Both the position numbers and the translations under genes were made by a program. Below the pieces are notes generated by a model. That model was not told where the DNA came from. It searched no databases and worked only from the letters and a program-made list of their open reading frames with translations. From the NCBI GenBank assembly GCA_002840845.1, contig PHCS01000016.1, positions 1 to 43,675 of the forward strand: a stretch of 43,675 nt of DNA, read 5' to 3'. Below, piece by piece: positions 16,594 to 24,590 of this stretch. Position 1 is the stretch's first letter; each line of letters begins with the position of its first letter. This DNA comes from Betaproteobacteria bacterium HGW-Betaproteobacteria-14. GTDB lineage: Bacteria > Pseudomonadota > Gammaproteobacteria > Burkholderiales > Rhodocyclaceae.

Positions 16594-16860
16594 GCGTTCC
16601 CGCCGGGCCGCCCCAAGGGAACGCAGACTTTCGCTCTGAGCGTGCGCGGCACGCGAACGACCGTCGCCCCCTTCCTCGGGAAGGGGGCGGGGGGAGGGGC
16701 GTTGCGCTCTGCGCCGCTGCGGCGTGCCCATCAGCCAGAGGAACAGGGCAAGGGGGAAAAGACCGTAGAAGAGGAAGGTCAGAATGCCCGCCGTCAGGCT
16801 GGCTTCCGTCAGCGCCATCATGAGGACAACCCAGAGCCAGCCGATGGCAACGATGTACAT
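16537..16860 (-). CDS. small membrane protein with repeat-derived C-terminus
   Basis: 107-residue product with two hydrophobic helices at residues 1-45 (IGWLWVVLMMAL and GILTFLFYGLFPLALFLWL) and then GTPQRRRA, where a small conserved proteobacterial membrane protein of this look would normally end. The remaining 55 or so residues (PSPRPLPEEGGDG onward) are the reverse translation of the dispersed repeat and then the ZIP gene's 3' end. The repeat seems to have replaced or removed the native stop. Function unknown; it is divergent from phaC. Confidence 0.6.
   Translation of the reverse strand: MYIVAIGWLWVVLMMALTEASLTAGILTFLFYGLFPLALFLWLMGTPQRRRAQRPSPRPLPEEGGDGRSRAAHAQSESLRSLGAARRERSAVMLDEETRQGDRSDAG
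16591..16698. repeat. dispersed intergenic repeat, copy 2 (two hairpins)
   Basis: Begins on the ZIP stop codon. Hairpin 1: CGTTCCC (16595-16601) and GGGAACG (16617-16623) around a 15-base loop that differs from copy 1 at two positions; hairpin 2: CCCCCTTCC-TCG-GGAAGGGGG (16667-16687) plus a G-rich run. See copy 1 at 2580-2690. Confidence 0.7.
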
Positions 16861-16887
16861 GCCGTCATTCTACTCTCCGGAACCGCG

Positions 16888-16916
16888 TTGACAGGGGTTA
16901 TGTTGCGGTGCAAAAT
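16888..16916 (+). promoter_or_regulatory. sigma70-type promoter of phaC
   Basis: Perfect TTGACA (16888-16893), 17-base spacer, CAAAAT (16911-16916). Predicted transcription start near 16923 gives a 50-nt leader to ATG 16973. Confidence 0.65.
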
Positions 16917-16972
16917 TCCCCTCTCATTCCGATGGTTGGAGCTTCTTTCGACCGTCAAAGGGAGAGTGGAGG

Positions 16973-18706
16973 ATGTCGAGTAACCCCCAGCACGACGCGG
17001 CTGCATTGCAGAACCTGTTTCAGGCCGGGCAAGCGTTCGCGCAGGGGTTCATGAGCGTCATGGCCGGCCGGCAGGGTGCTCAGCCTGATCCTGCAGCCCG
17101 ATTCCCGCAAAACGAAGCCATTTCCCGCCTGCAGCAGGAGTTCGCCGAGCGCCATGCCAGGCTGTGGCAGGGCATGCTGCTGCGACAGCAAGGTGGCAGC
17201 ACGGAGGTTGCCGAGGGCGGCGGCGAGGGGAAGCCCCGCGGGGACAAGCGCTTCGATTCGCCGGCCTGGTCGGAAAGCCCGTATTTCGATTACGTGCGCC
17301 AGGCCTACCTGCTGAATGCCGATTTTCTCGCCAGACTGGCCGAAGCCGTGCCGCTGGACGACGATGCCGCGCGCAACCGGCTGAAGTTCTTCACGCGGCA
17401 GTTCGTCGATGCCATGGCGCCCTCCAATTTCGTCGCGACCAACCCGGAATTCATCAAGACGGCGCTTGAGACCCAGGGCGCCAGCATCACCGCCGGCATC
17501 CGGAACCTGGTTGCCGACCTCAACAAAGGGCGCATCTCGATGACCGACGATGCCGCCTTCGAGGTGGGCCGCAACCTGGCGACAACGCCGGGCAAGGTGG
17601 TCTTCGAGAACGAACTGATCCAGCTCATCCAGTACGCGCCGGCCACGCAGAAGGTGCACGAACGGCCGCTGCTGATCGTGCCGCCTTGCATCAACAAGTT
17701 CTACATCCTCGACCTGCAGCCGGAAAACTCCTTCGTGCGCCACGCCGTGGAGCAGGGCATGACGGTGTTCCTCGTTTCCTGGCGCAATCCGCAGGCTGAC
17801 CTCGGCCATCTCGGCTGGGATGATTACGTTGAACTGGGCGCGCTCAAGGCGCTTGAGGTGGTGCGCGAGATAAGCGCCTCGGACAAGCTCAACGCGCTCG
17901 GCTTTTGCGTGGGCGGCACCATCCTTTCCGCAGCGCTGTCCGTGGCCAGATCGCGCGGCGAGGACCCGGCAGCCAGCCTCACGCTGCTGACCACGCTGCT
18001 CGATTTTTCCGACGGCGGCGAGGTCGTCAATTACGTCGACGCCGCCTCGCTGGCCGCGCGCGAGGCGGCCATAGGCAAGGGCGGACTCCTGCGCGGTGCC
18101 GAGCTGGCGGCGGCCTTCTCCAGCCTGCGCGCCAACGACCTGATCTGGCAGTATGTCGTCGGCAATTACCTCAAGGGCGGCAAGCCGCCGGCCTTCGACC
18201 TGCTCTACTGGAATGCCGACAGCACCAACCTGCCCGGCCCTTTCGCAGTCTGGTATCTGCGCCATCTCTACATGGAAAACGCGCTGCGCGAACCTGGCCG
18301 GCTGGAAATGTGCGGCACGCGCGCCGACCTCGGCCGGCTCGACATGCCGGCCTACATCTACTCCAGCCGCGAAGACCATATCGTGCCCTGGCAAAGTGCC
18401 TACCTTTCGCGCGGCATCCTTGGCGGCGAAACGACCTTCGTCATGGGCGCCTCCGGCCACATCGCCGGCGTGATCAATCCGCCGGCCAAGGGCAAGCGCA
18501 GCCACTGGCGCAACGATTCCCCGGGAGGCACGGCTGCGGACTGGCTGGCCGGGGCGACGGAACACAAGGGCAGCTGGTGGCCGCATTGGATAGAATGGCT
18601 CAAGCGGTTCGCAGGCACGGAACGCCCGGCACGCAAGGCGCTCGGCAGCAGGCGCCACAAACCGGGTGAGGCGGCGCCAGGACGCTATGTGAAGGAAAAA
18701 GCTTAG
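16973..18706 (+). CDS. phaC: class I polyhydroxyalkanoate synthase
   Basis: Polymerises (R)-3-hydroxyacyl-CoA into PHA at the granule surface. The 577-residue product has the PhaC N-terminal domain (about 100-270) and an alpha/beta hydrolase core with the lipase-like box GFCVGG, nucleophile Cys312, acid Asp468 in REDHIVPW and His496 in ASGHIAGV, plus the usual PLLIVPPCINKFYILDL. The first 90 residues are a variable Gln/Gly-rich segment. Start ATG 16973 follows GTGGAGG. phaB copies and phaR follow on the same strand, so monomer reduction, polymerisation and regulation are encoded together; a beta-ketothiolase gene is not in the window. Confidence 0.97.
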   Translation: MSSNPQHDAAALQNLFQAGQAFAQGFMSVMAGRQGAQPDPAARFPQNEAISRLQQEFAERHARLWQGMLLRQQGGSTEVAEGGGEGKPRGDKRFDSPAWSESPYFDYVRQAYLLNADFLARLAEAVPLDDDAARNRLKFFTRQFVDAMAPSNFVATNPEFIKTALETQGASITAGIRNLVADLNKGRISMTDDAAFEVGRNLATTPGKVVFENELIQLIQYAPATQKVHERPLLIVPPCINKFYILDLQPENSFVRHAVEQGMTVFLVSWRNPQADLGHLGWDDYVELGALKALEVVREISASDKLNALGFCVGGTILSAALSVARSRGEDPAASLTLLTTLLDFSDGGEVVNYVDAASLAAREAAIGKGGLLRGAELAAAFSSLRANDLIWQYVVGNYLKGGKPPAFDLLYWNADSTNLPGPFAVWYLRHLYMENALREPGRLEMCGTRADLGRLDMPAYIYSSREDHIVPWQSAYLSRGILGGETTFVMGASGHIAGVINPPAKGKRSHWRNDSPGGTAADWLAGATEHKGSWWPHWIEWLKRFAGTERPARKALGSRRHKPGEAAPGRYVKEKA

Positions 18707-18771
18707 CCGCGTATCAGGGGAAGCGCGGCGGGCAGGCAAATACAGTCCCCTACTGCAAAGGAGAGAAGGTC

Positions 18772-19512
18772 ATGTCGAGAGTGGCACTGGTAACGGGAGG
18801 CATGGGCGGTCTGGGCGAGGCGGTTTGCATCAAGATGGCCGCGCTGGGCTACAAGGTGGTGACGACCTACAGTCCGAGCAACACCAAGGCGAAGGACTGG
18901 CTGAAGCAGATGCAGGCGCAGGGATACGATTTCCATGCCTATCCGTGCGACGTGTCCGACTTCGATTCGTGCAAGGCCTGCGTCGACACGGTGACGAAGG
19001 AACTCGGGCCGGTCGACGTGCTGGTGAACAATGCCGGCATCACGCGCGACATGACGTTCAAGAAGATGACCAAGACCGACTGGGATGTGGTCATGAAGAC
19101 CAACCTGGACAGCGTCTTCAACATGACCAAGCAGGTCATGGACGGCATGGTGGATCGCGGCTGGGGCCGCGTCATCAACGTTTCTTCGGTGAACGGCCAG
19201 AAGGGCGCCTTCGGCCAGACCAACTATTCCGCCGCCAAGGCCGGCATGCACGGCTTCACCAAGGCGCTGGCCCTTGAGGTATCGCGCAAGGGCGTGACCG
19301 TGAATACCATCAGCCCTGGCTACATCGGCACCAAGATGGTGATGGCGATCCCGCAGGAAGTGCTGGATTCGAAGATCCTGCCGCAAATTCCGCAGGGACG
19401 CCTCGGCAAGCCGGAAGAGGTGGCGGGCCTGGTGGCCTATCTTGCTTCCGAAGAAGCGGCTTTCGTGACGGGCGCCAACATCTCCATCAACGGCGGCCAG
19501 CACATGTTCTGA
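18772..19512 (+). CDS. phaB: acetoacetyl-CoA reductase, copy 1
   Basis: NADPH-dependent short-chain dehydrogenase making (R)-3-hydroxybutyryl-CoA for PhaC. 246 residues with TGGMGGLG nucleotide loop, NNAG, the catalytic Ser in NVSSVNG, and YSAAK (Tyr/Lys). AAGGAG lies eight bases before ATG 18772, and the gene starts 65 bases after phaC. A GC-rich hairpin separates it from the second phaB copy, so the copies may be expressed at different levels. Confidence 0.95.
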   Translation: MSRVALVTGGMGGLGEAVCIKMAALGYKVVTTYSPSNTKAKDWLKQMQAQGYDFHAYPCDVSDFDSCKACVDTVTKELGPVDVLVNNAGITRDMTFKKMTKTDWDVVMKTNLDSVFNMTKQVMDGMVDRGWGRVINVSSVNGQKGAFGQTNYSAAKAGMHGFTKALALEVSRKGVTVNTISPGYIGTKMVMAIPQEVLDSKILPQIPQGRLGKPEEVAGLVAYLASEEAAFVTGANISINGGQHMF

Positions 19513-19520
19513 GCATTCTT

Positions 19521-19548
19521 CCCGCCGCCTTGGGCTCGAGGCGGCGGG
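19521..19548 (+). terminator. hairpin between the two phaB copies
   Basis: CCCGCCGCC (19521-19529) pairs with GGCGGCGGG (19540-19548) around a 10-base loop, followed by a T-rich stretch. Likely a terminator or a differential-expression attenuator. Confidence 0.6.
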
Positions 19549-19583
19549 ACCATTCATTTTTGTTGTTAATAGGAAGTACAGCA

Positions 19584-20324
19584 ATGTCGAAGAGGGTAGC
19601 GCTTGTTACGGGCGGCATGGGTGGCTTGGGCACGGCAATCTGCCGCGCCCTGGCCGAAGACGGTTTCATCGTGGTGGCCAACTGCCTGCCCGGTTTTCCG
19701 CAAAAGGACGAATGGCTGGTGCAGAACAAGGCGGCCGGCTTCGAGTTCCATGCGGCCGAAGGCAATGTTTCCGATTACGAGTCCTGCAACGAGATGGTCA
19801 GGCGCATCGAGTCCGAAATCGGCCCGGTCGACGTGCTGGTAAACAACGCCGGCATCACGCGCGACAACATGTTCCGCAAGATGCAGTCGTCCGACTGGAA
19901 CGCGGTGATCGACGTGAATCTGAACAGCGTGTTCAACGTGACCCATCAGGTGCTGGGCGGCATGGCGGAGCGGGGCTGGGGCCGCGTCATCAACATATCC
20001 TCGGTCAATGGCGTCAAGGGGCAGTTCGGCCAGGCCAATTATTCGGCGGCCAAGGCGGGCATACTCGGCTTCACCAAGGCCATTGCCCAGGAGGTGGCGC
20101 GCAAGGGCGTCACCGTGAATGCCATCGCGCCCGGCTACGTCGGTACCGACATGGTGATGGCGATCAAGCCCGAAGTGCGCGAGCAGATCGTCGCGCAGAT
20201 CCCGATGGGCCGGCTCGGCAAGCCGGAGGAAATCGGCAAGCTGGTGGCCTACCTGTCTTCGGAGCATGCCGGCTATATGACGGGATCGACGCTCTCTATC
20301 AACGGGGGCCTGCACATGTGCTGA
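19584..20324 (+). CDS. phaB: acetoacetyl-CoA reductase, copy 2
   Basis: Second tandem phaB paralogue, also 246 residues and carrying the same SDR motifs (TGGMGGLG, NNAG, NISSVNG, YSAAK). It differs from copy 1 mainly in residues 30-60 (ANCLPGFPQKDEW against TTYSPSNTKAKDW) and near the C-terminal substrate loop, so the duplication is not recent. ATG 19584 with a GGAAG site is preferred; a frame opening at 19530 runs through the intergenic hairpin. The pair may differ in chain-length or cofactor preference. Confidence 0.93.
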   Translation: MSKRVALVTGGMGGLGTAICRALAEDGFIVVANCLPGFPQKDEWLVQNKAAGFEFHAAEGNVSDYESCNEMVRRIESEIGPVDVLVNNAGITRDNMFRKMQSSDWNAVIDVNLNSVFNVTHQVLGGMAERGWGRVINISSVNGVKGQFGQANYSAAKAGILGFTKAIAQEVARKGVTVNAIAPGYVGTDMVMAIKPEVREQIVAQIPMGRLGKPEEIGKLVAYLSSEHAGYMTGSTLSINGGLHMC

Positions 20325-20328
20325 AATG

Positions 20329-20356
20329 GAAAGCCCTGAATGGCAGCGGGGCTTTC
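20329..20356 (+). terminator. hairpin after phaB copy 2
   Basis: GAAAGCCC (20329-20336) pairs with GGGCTTTC (20349-20356), just after the stop and just before the phaR -10. No T tract, so termination strength is uncertain. Confidence 0.45.
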
Positions 20357-20360
20357 TGCG

Positions 20361-20366
20361 TATAAT
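20361..20366 (+). promoter_or_regulatory. -10 element of the phaR promoter
   Basis: Consensus TATAAT 29 bases before the phaR ATG, followed by a strong GGAGGAG ribosome site at about 20381-20387. No good -35 was found, leaving room for activator or PhaR control. Confidence 0.45.
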
Positions 20367-20394
20367 CGATGCGAGTGGGGGGAGGAGAAACAGC

Positions 20395-21021
20395 ATGGCC
20401 GAATCCAGACTGATCAAGAAATACCCGAACCGACGGCTCTACGACACCCGGACGAGTTCCTACATCACCCTGTCCGACGTCAAGGAACTGGTGCTGAAGA
20501 ACGAGGAATTCCAGGTCGTAGACGCCAAGAGCAGCGAGGACCTGACGCGCAGCATCCTGTTGCAGATCATCCTCGAGGAGGAATCCGGCGGCATGCCGAT
20601 GTTCACCAGCGACCTGCTCTCGCAGATGATCCGCTTCTACGGCAATGCCATGCAGGGCATGATGGGCAAGTACCTCGAGGGCAACATCAAGGCCTTCACC
20701 GACATGCAGTCCAAGCTGCAGGATCAGGCGCAGGCCATGTACGGCGAGAACAATCCGGCCAGCAAGGATTTGTGGGCGCAGTTCCTCAACTTCCAGGGTC
20801 CCGCCATGCAGAGCATGATGGGCGCCTACATGGAGCAGTCGAAGAACATGTTCATGCAGATGCAGGAGCAGATCGAGAACCAGACGCGCAACATGTTCTC
20901 CGGCTTCCAGATTCCCCCTTTCACGGCACCGGCCGCCAAATCCGGCGAACGGGGCGACAGCGCCAGAAACGGCGCAGAGAAGAAGGAAGCCGCCGAAGCG
21001 CCCGCGCCCGAGAAGAAGTAA
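20395..21021 (+). CDS. phaR: PHA synthesis regulator PhaR
   Basis: 208-residue repressor that binds DNA and PHA granules, controlling phasin synthesis. The PHB/PHA accumulation DNA-binding domain occupies the N-terminus ([19 protein letters not shown], residues 6-24, and [20 protein letters not shown]), followed by a Met/Gln-rich region ([30 protein letters not shown]) that suits contact with hydrophobic polymer, and a charged tail. I start at ATG 20395 after GGAGGAG; a frame opening at 20326 runs through the hairpin and promoter. Last gene of the PHA cluster. Confidence 0.95.
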   Translation: MAESRLIKKYPNRRLYDTRTSSYITLSDVKELVLKNEEFQVVDAKSSEDLTRSILLQIILEEESGGMPMFTSDLLSQMIRFYGNAMQGMMGKYLEGNIKAFTDMQSKLQDQAQAMYGENNPASKDLWAQFLNFQGPAMQSMMGAYMEQSKNMFMQMQEQIENQTRNMFSGFQIPPFTAPAAKSGERGDSARNGAEKKEAAEAPAPEKK

Positions 21022-21070
21022 GCGCAGCAGTGCCGCGGCCCAGCACCTGCCGCACGACTCCCCGAACAGA

Positions 21071-22408
21071 ATGCCACGCAAGAAAGAAGCTGCCATCCAG
21101 CCGAAGGTCGGCTTCGTCTCCCTCGGCTGCCCCAAGGCCCTCGTCGATTCCGAGCAGATCCTGACGCGCCTGCGCGCCGAGGGCTATGACATCGTGCCGG
21201 ATTACGAGGGCGCCGACCTCGTCGTCGTGAACACCTGCGGCTTCATCGATGCCGCCGTGGCCGAATCGCTCGACGCCATCGGCGAGGCGCTGACGGAGAA
21301 CGGCCGGGTCATCGTCACCGGCTGCCTGGGCGCCAAGGAAGACGTGGTGCTGGCCGCCCACCCGCAGGTACTGGCCGTGACCGGCCCGCACGCCACCGAG
21401 CAGGTCATGCAGGAAGTGCACCGGCACCTGCCCAAGCCGCACGACCCGTTCGAGGATCTGGTTCCCCCGCAAGGGATCAAGCTGACGCCGCGCCACTACG
21501 CCTACCTGAAGATATCCGAAGGCTGCAACCACCGCTGCACCTTCTGCATCATCCCCTCGATGCGCGGCGATCTCGTCAGCCGCCCCATCAGCGATGTCAT
21601 GCGCGAGGCGGAGAACCTCGTCGCCGCCGGCGTGAAGGAATTGCTCGTCGTCTCCCAGGACACCAGCGCCTACGGCGTCGATGTCAAGTACCGCACTGGC
21701 TTCTGGGGCGGCAAGCCGGTGAAGACGCGCCTGCTGGAACTGGCGAAGGCCTTGGGCGAACTGGGCATCTGGGTGCGCCTGCACTACGTGTATCCCTATC
21801 CCAGCGTGGACGACCTGATCCCGCTCATGGCCGAGGGGAAAATCCTGCCCTACCTCGACGTGCCCTTCCAGCACGCCAGCCCGCGCATCCTCAGGCTGAT
21901 GAAGCGCCCGGCCAGCGCCGAGAACGTCCTTGCGCGCGTGCGCGCCTGGCGCGCCGTGTGCCCGGAGCTGACTATCCGCAGCACCTTCATCACCGGCTTC
22001 CCCGGCGAGACCGAGGCCGATTTCGAGAAGCTGCTGCAGTTTCTCGAGGAGGCGCAGCTCGACCGCGTCGGCGCCTTCGCCTATTCCCCGGTGGAGGGTG
22101 CGGCGGCCAATCAGTTGCCCGACCCGGTACCCGAGGCCTTGCGCGAGGAACGCCGCCAGCGCCTGATGGAACTGCAGGAGGACATCAGCACGCAGCGGCT
22201 CGAGCGCAAGATCGGGCGCGAGATCGAGGTTCTGATCGAAGAGGTCGACGAGGAGGGCGCTATCGCCCGCAGCCAGGCCGATGCACCGGAGATCGACGGC
22301 CTGGTGCACATTCCCGACGGCGAGCACCTCGAGGTGGGCGAATTTGCCCGCGTCCGCGTGACCGACTGCGACGTGCATGATCTCTACGCCGAGGCGATCG
22401 AAGCATGA
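21071..22408 (+). CDS. rimO: ribosomal protein S12 methylthiotransferase RimO
   Basis: Radical-SAM enzyme of 445 residues that methylthiolates an aspartate of ribosomal protein S12. The N-terminal UPF0004 domain holds the auxiliary cluster ligands Cys20, Cys56 and Cys85; the radical-SAM CxxxCxxC is C151-NHR-C155-TF-C158; a TRAM domain ends the protein. Its TGA overlaps the ATG of the next gene (ATGA), so the two are cotranscribed. Confidence 0.97.
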   Translation: MPRKKEAAIQPKVGFVSLGCPKALVDSEQILTRLRAEGYDIVPDYEGADLVVVNTCGFIDAAVAESLDAIGEALTENGRVIVTGCLGAKEDVVLAAHPQVLAVTGPHATEQVMQEVHRHLPKPHDPFEDLVPPQGIKLTPRHYAYLKISEGCNHRCTFCIIPSMRGDLVSRPISDVMREAENLVAAGVKELLVVSQDTSAYGVDVKYRTGFWGGKPVKTRLLELAKALGELGIWVRLHYVYPYPSVDDLIPLMAEGKILPYLDVPFQHASPRILRLMKRPASAENVLARVRAWRAVCPELTIRSTFITGFPGETEADFEKLLQFLEEAQLDRVGAFAYSPVEGAAANQLPDPVPEALREERRQRLMELQEDISTQRLERKIGREIEVLIEEVDEEGAIARSQADAPEIDGLVHIPDGEHLEVGEFARVRVTDCDVHDLYAEAIEA

Positions 22409-23814
22409 GCAACGAAACCCTCATCCGTCGCCTCTCCGCCATTGTCGGCGACGCCGCCGTGCTGACGGGCAACGACATGGACGCCCATCTCACCGACTGG
22501 CGCGGCCGCTACACCGGCAAGGCGCGCTGCGTCGTCAAGCCCGCTTCGACGGAGGAGGTCGCAGCCGTCGTCGCCCTCTGCGCCGCGGAGCGCATTCCCA
22601 TGGTGCCCCAGGGCGGCAATACCGGACTCGTTGGCGGCGCGACGCCGCACCACGACGGCCATGAGGTGGTCATCAGCCCCTCTCGCATGAAGCGGATTCG
22701 CGCGATCGATTCCGACAACAACACGCTCACCGCCGAAGCCGGCTGCCTGCTGGCCGAGGTGCAGGCGGCGGCGGAGCAGGCCGACCGCTTGTTCCCGCTC
22801 TCGCTGGCGTCCGAGGGCAGCTGCGAGATCGGCGGCAACCTGTCCACCAACGCCGGCGGCGTCGCCGTGCTGCGTTACGGCAACATGCGCGAACTCACCC
22901 TGGGCATCGAGGCGGTGCTGCCCGACGGCCGCATCTGGCACGGCCTGCGCGGCCTGCGCAAGGACAACACCGGCTTCGACCTCAAGCATCTGTTCATCGG
23001 CGCCGAGGGCACGCTGGGCATCATCACCGCCGCCGTGCTGAAACTCTTTCCGCGCCCGCGCAGCAGCGCCACGGCCTGGCTGGCCGTGCGCGATCCTGCC
23101 GCCGCCGTGGAACTCCTTTCACGATTGCGCGACGCCTGCGGCGAGCGCGTCACCGGCTTCGAGATCGTCGCGCGGCCGGCGCTCGAACTGGTGCTGAAGC
23201 ACATTCCCGGCGCGCGCGATCCCCTCGCCGCGCCTTCGCCCTGGTACGTGCTTGCGGAACTTGCCGACACGCTGGCGGATTTCGACCTGGCCGGCATGCT
23301 GGAGGCGATTCTTGCCGTGGAAATGGAGGCGGGGCGGGTGGCGGATGCCGCAGTGGCGCAGGACCTCGCCCAGCAGCGTGCCCTCTGGCACCTGCGCGAG
23401 CACATCTCCGAGGCGCAGCGCATCGAAGGCATCAGCATCAAGCATGACATCGCCGTGCCGGTGTCGCGCATTGCAGGGTTCATCGCGCGCGCCGATGCCG
23501 AATTGCAGCGCGCCTTTCCTGCCGTGCGCATCGTCACCTTCGGCCACATCGGCGATGGCAACCTGCACTACAACCTGTCGCGGCCCGATGCGGAGGCCAA
23601 CGCCGACTTCATCGCGCAGACGCCGCAGGCCAACCGCATCGTGCACGACATCGTCGCCGAACTGGGCGGCTCGATATCCGCAGAGCATGGCCTGGGCCAG
23701 CTCAAGCGCGGCGAGATCCTGCGCTACAAGAGCGCCGTGGAAATGGACCTGATGCGCGCCGTCAAGCAGGCGCTCGACCCTCACGGCCTGATGAATCCCG
23801 GCAAGGTGATTTGA
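22405..23814 (+). CDS. FAD-linked 2-hydroxyacid dehydrogenase, GlcD/D2HGDH type
   Basis: 469-residue flavoprotein of the VAO/PCMH fold oxidising a D-2-hydroxyacid (D-lactate, glycolate or D-2-hydroxyglutarate). The FAD-binding segment [14 protein letters not shown] and [10 protein letters not shown] are N-terminal; the FAD-oxidase C-terminal domain shows [12 protein letters not shown] and [13 protein letters not shown]. The best fit by layout is the D-2-hydroxyglutarate dehydrogenase-like subgroup, but this is an inference. Start overlaps rimO by four bases; followed by the tRNA promoter. Confidence 0.9.
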   Translation: MSNETLIRRLSAIVGDAAVLTGNDMDAHLTDWRGRYTGKARCVVKPASTEEVAAVVALCAAERIPMVPQGGNTGLVGGATPHHDGHEVVISPSRMKRIRAIDSDNNTLTAEAGCLLAEVQAAAEQADRLFPLSLASEGSCEIGGNLSTNAGGVAVLRYGNMRELTLGIEAVLPDGRIWHGLRGLRKDNTGFDLKHLFIGAEGTLGIITAAVLKLFPRPRSSATAWLAVRDPAAAVELLSRLRDACGERVTGFEIVARPALELVLKHIPGARDPLAAPSPWYVLAELADTLADFDLAGMLEAILAVEMEAGRVADAAVAQDLAQQRALWHLREHISEAQRIEGISIKHDIAVPVSRIAGFIARADAELQRAFPAVRIVTFGHIGDGNLHYNLSRPDAEANADFIAQTPQANRIVHDIVAELGGSISAEHGLGQLKRGEILRYKSAVEMDLMRAVKQALDPHGLMNPGKVI

Positions 23815-23818
23815 AGGG

Positions 23819-23847
23819 TTTACAAGAGGGGGGGCGCTACGTATAAT
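23819..23847 (+). promoter_or_regulatory. sigma70 promoter of the tRNA-Ala/tRNA-Glu transcript
   Basis: TTTACA (23819-23824), exactly 17 bases, then TATAAT (23842-23847), followed by a GC-rich discriminator typical of stringently controlled stable-RNA promoters. The -35 begins only five bases after the upstream stop codon. Confidence 0.8.
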
Positions 23848-23861
23848 TCGCGCTCCTCTGT

Positions 23862-23937
<76 letters not shown>

Positions 23938-23969
23938 CAAGACACAACGACTTCGAAGCAGCACCTCGG

Positions 23970-24045
23970 GTCCCCATCGTCTAGAGGCCTAGGACATCGC
24001 CCTTTCACGGCGGTAACCGGGGTTCGAATCCCCGTGGGGACGCCA
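23970..24045 (+). tRNA. tRNA-Glu (anticodon TTC)
   Basis: 76 nt including encoded CCA. Acceptor GTCCCC/GGGGAC, anticodon loop with TTC between CGCC and GGCG, T-arm GGGGTTCGAATCCCC. Separated from tRNA-Ala by 32 bases and probably on the same transcript. Everything to its right has island character, so the 3' part of this gene is the likely attachment site; the matching right-hand copy is not in the window. Confidence 0.97.
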
Positions 24046-24053
24046 TCAAAAAC

Positions 24054-24086
24054 AACGGCTTGCAGAAATGCAGGCCGTTTTGTTTT
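24054..24086 (+). terminator. intrinsic terminator after tRNA-Glu
   Basis: AACGGC-t-TGCA pairs with TGCA-g-GCCGTT around a GAAA loop, followed by TTTTGTTTT. It ends the tRNA transcript and lies at the chromosome/island border. Confidence 0.85.
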
Positions 24087-24091
24087 ATCCG

Positions 24092-24111
24092 TGCTTAAGT
24101 TTTGCTTAAGT
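24092..24111. repeat. two direct 9-bp repeats, 11-bp spacing (possible integrase arm site)
   Basis: TGCTTAAGT at 24092-24100 and again at 24103-24111, separated by TT; each contains the palindrome CTTAAG. The one-turn spacing right beside the attachment tRNA suggests cooperative binding by integrase or excision factor. Confidence 0.5.
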
Positions 24112-24243
24112 CGTGTGTCGAGATTGCCTACGTGAATTCATAGCCACAATTCTTTTCTAGTGGCATCCGTTCTCGTGACCAGATTGATTGAGGTGGCTGC
24201 CCAAGTAATGCATCAGGGATGAGTTGCCAGGCAAGTCGGTGCG

Positions 24244-24337
24244 CAGTTGGTGCCGAGTTGGTGCCGACGGTTGTTGGAATCACTAAGCCTGACGGGGCGG
24301 CGCCGAGTTGGTGCCGAGTTGGTGCCGAGTTGGCACG
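24244..24337. repeat. iteron-like array of 11-bp repeats
   Basis: Unit GAGTTGGTGCC: 24244-24254 (first base C), 24255-24265, then 24305-24315, 24316-24326 and a degenerate 24327-24337 (GAGTTGGCACG). Units are head to tail with an 11-bp period in two clusters 50 bp apart, spaced one helical turn as in plasmid iterons. A further degenerate copy starts at 24221. Confidence 0.75.
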
Positions 24338-24420
24338 CGGCCGGTGTGATAGCCACGATATAGCAAGTCGTTGGAGTCAGATTTCTCCAAGAGAAAATTT
24401 GTACGAGGAGGATCGGGAAA

Positions 24421-24438
24421 CAGTTGGCACCCCAACTG
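24421..24438. repeat. palindrome built from the iteron half-motif
   Basis: CAGTTGG-CACC-CCAACTG: perfect 7-bp arms. The arm CAGTTGG and the following CACC match the core of the 11-bp repeats upstream, so the same protein may bind here as a dimer. Confidence 0.55.
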
Positions 24439-24458
24439 CGTGCGATCGAAAAAGTGGG

Positions 24459-24534
24459 GTAACGTGACAAACTTCGCTCTCCACGTCTGTATTAAGTTTC
24501 CTGGGGATTTTGTAACGTGATAAATCCGTGATGG
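24459..24534. repeat. two 13-bp direct repeats 63 bp apart
   Basis: GTAACGTGACAAA at 24459-24471 and GTAACGTGATAAA at 24522-24534. Start-to-start distance of 63 bp equals six helical turns, placing both on one DNA face just upstream of the promoter at 24556. Confidence 0.5.
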
Positions 24535-24555
24535 GAAATTACGGTGCGCAAAAAG

Positions 24556-24584
24556 TTGACGCCGTCCAGAAAAAATGCTGTAGT
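24556..24584 (+). promoter_or_regulatory. promoter of the structured-RNA/integrase transcript
   Basis: TTGACG (24556-24561), 17-base spacer, TGTAGT (24579-24584) preceded by TGC (extended -10). It reads into the hairpin-rich region and then toward the integrase operon. Confidence 0.5.
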
Positions 24585-24590
24585 AGCGCC

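Noticed and set aside
24244-24337. CRISPR array
   Set aside because: Repeats are 11 bp with no spacers between adjacent units; no cas genes.
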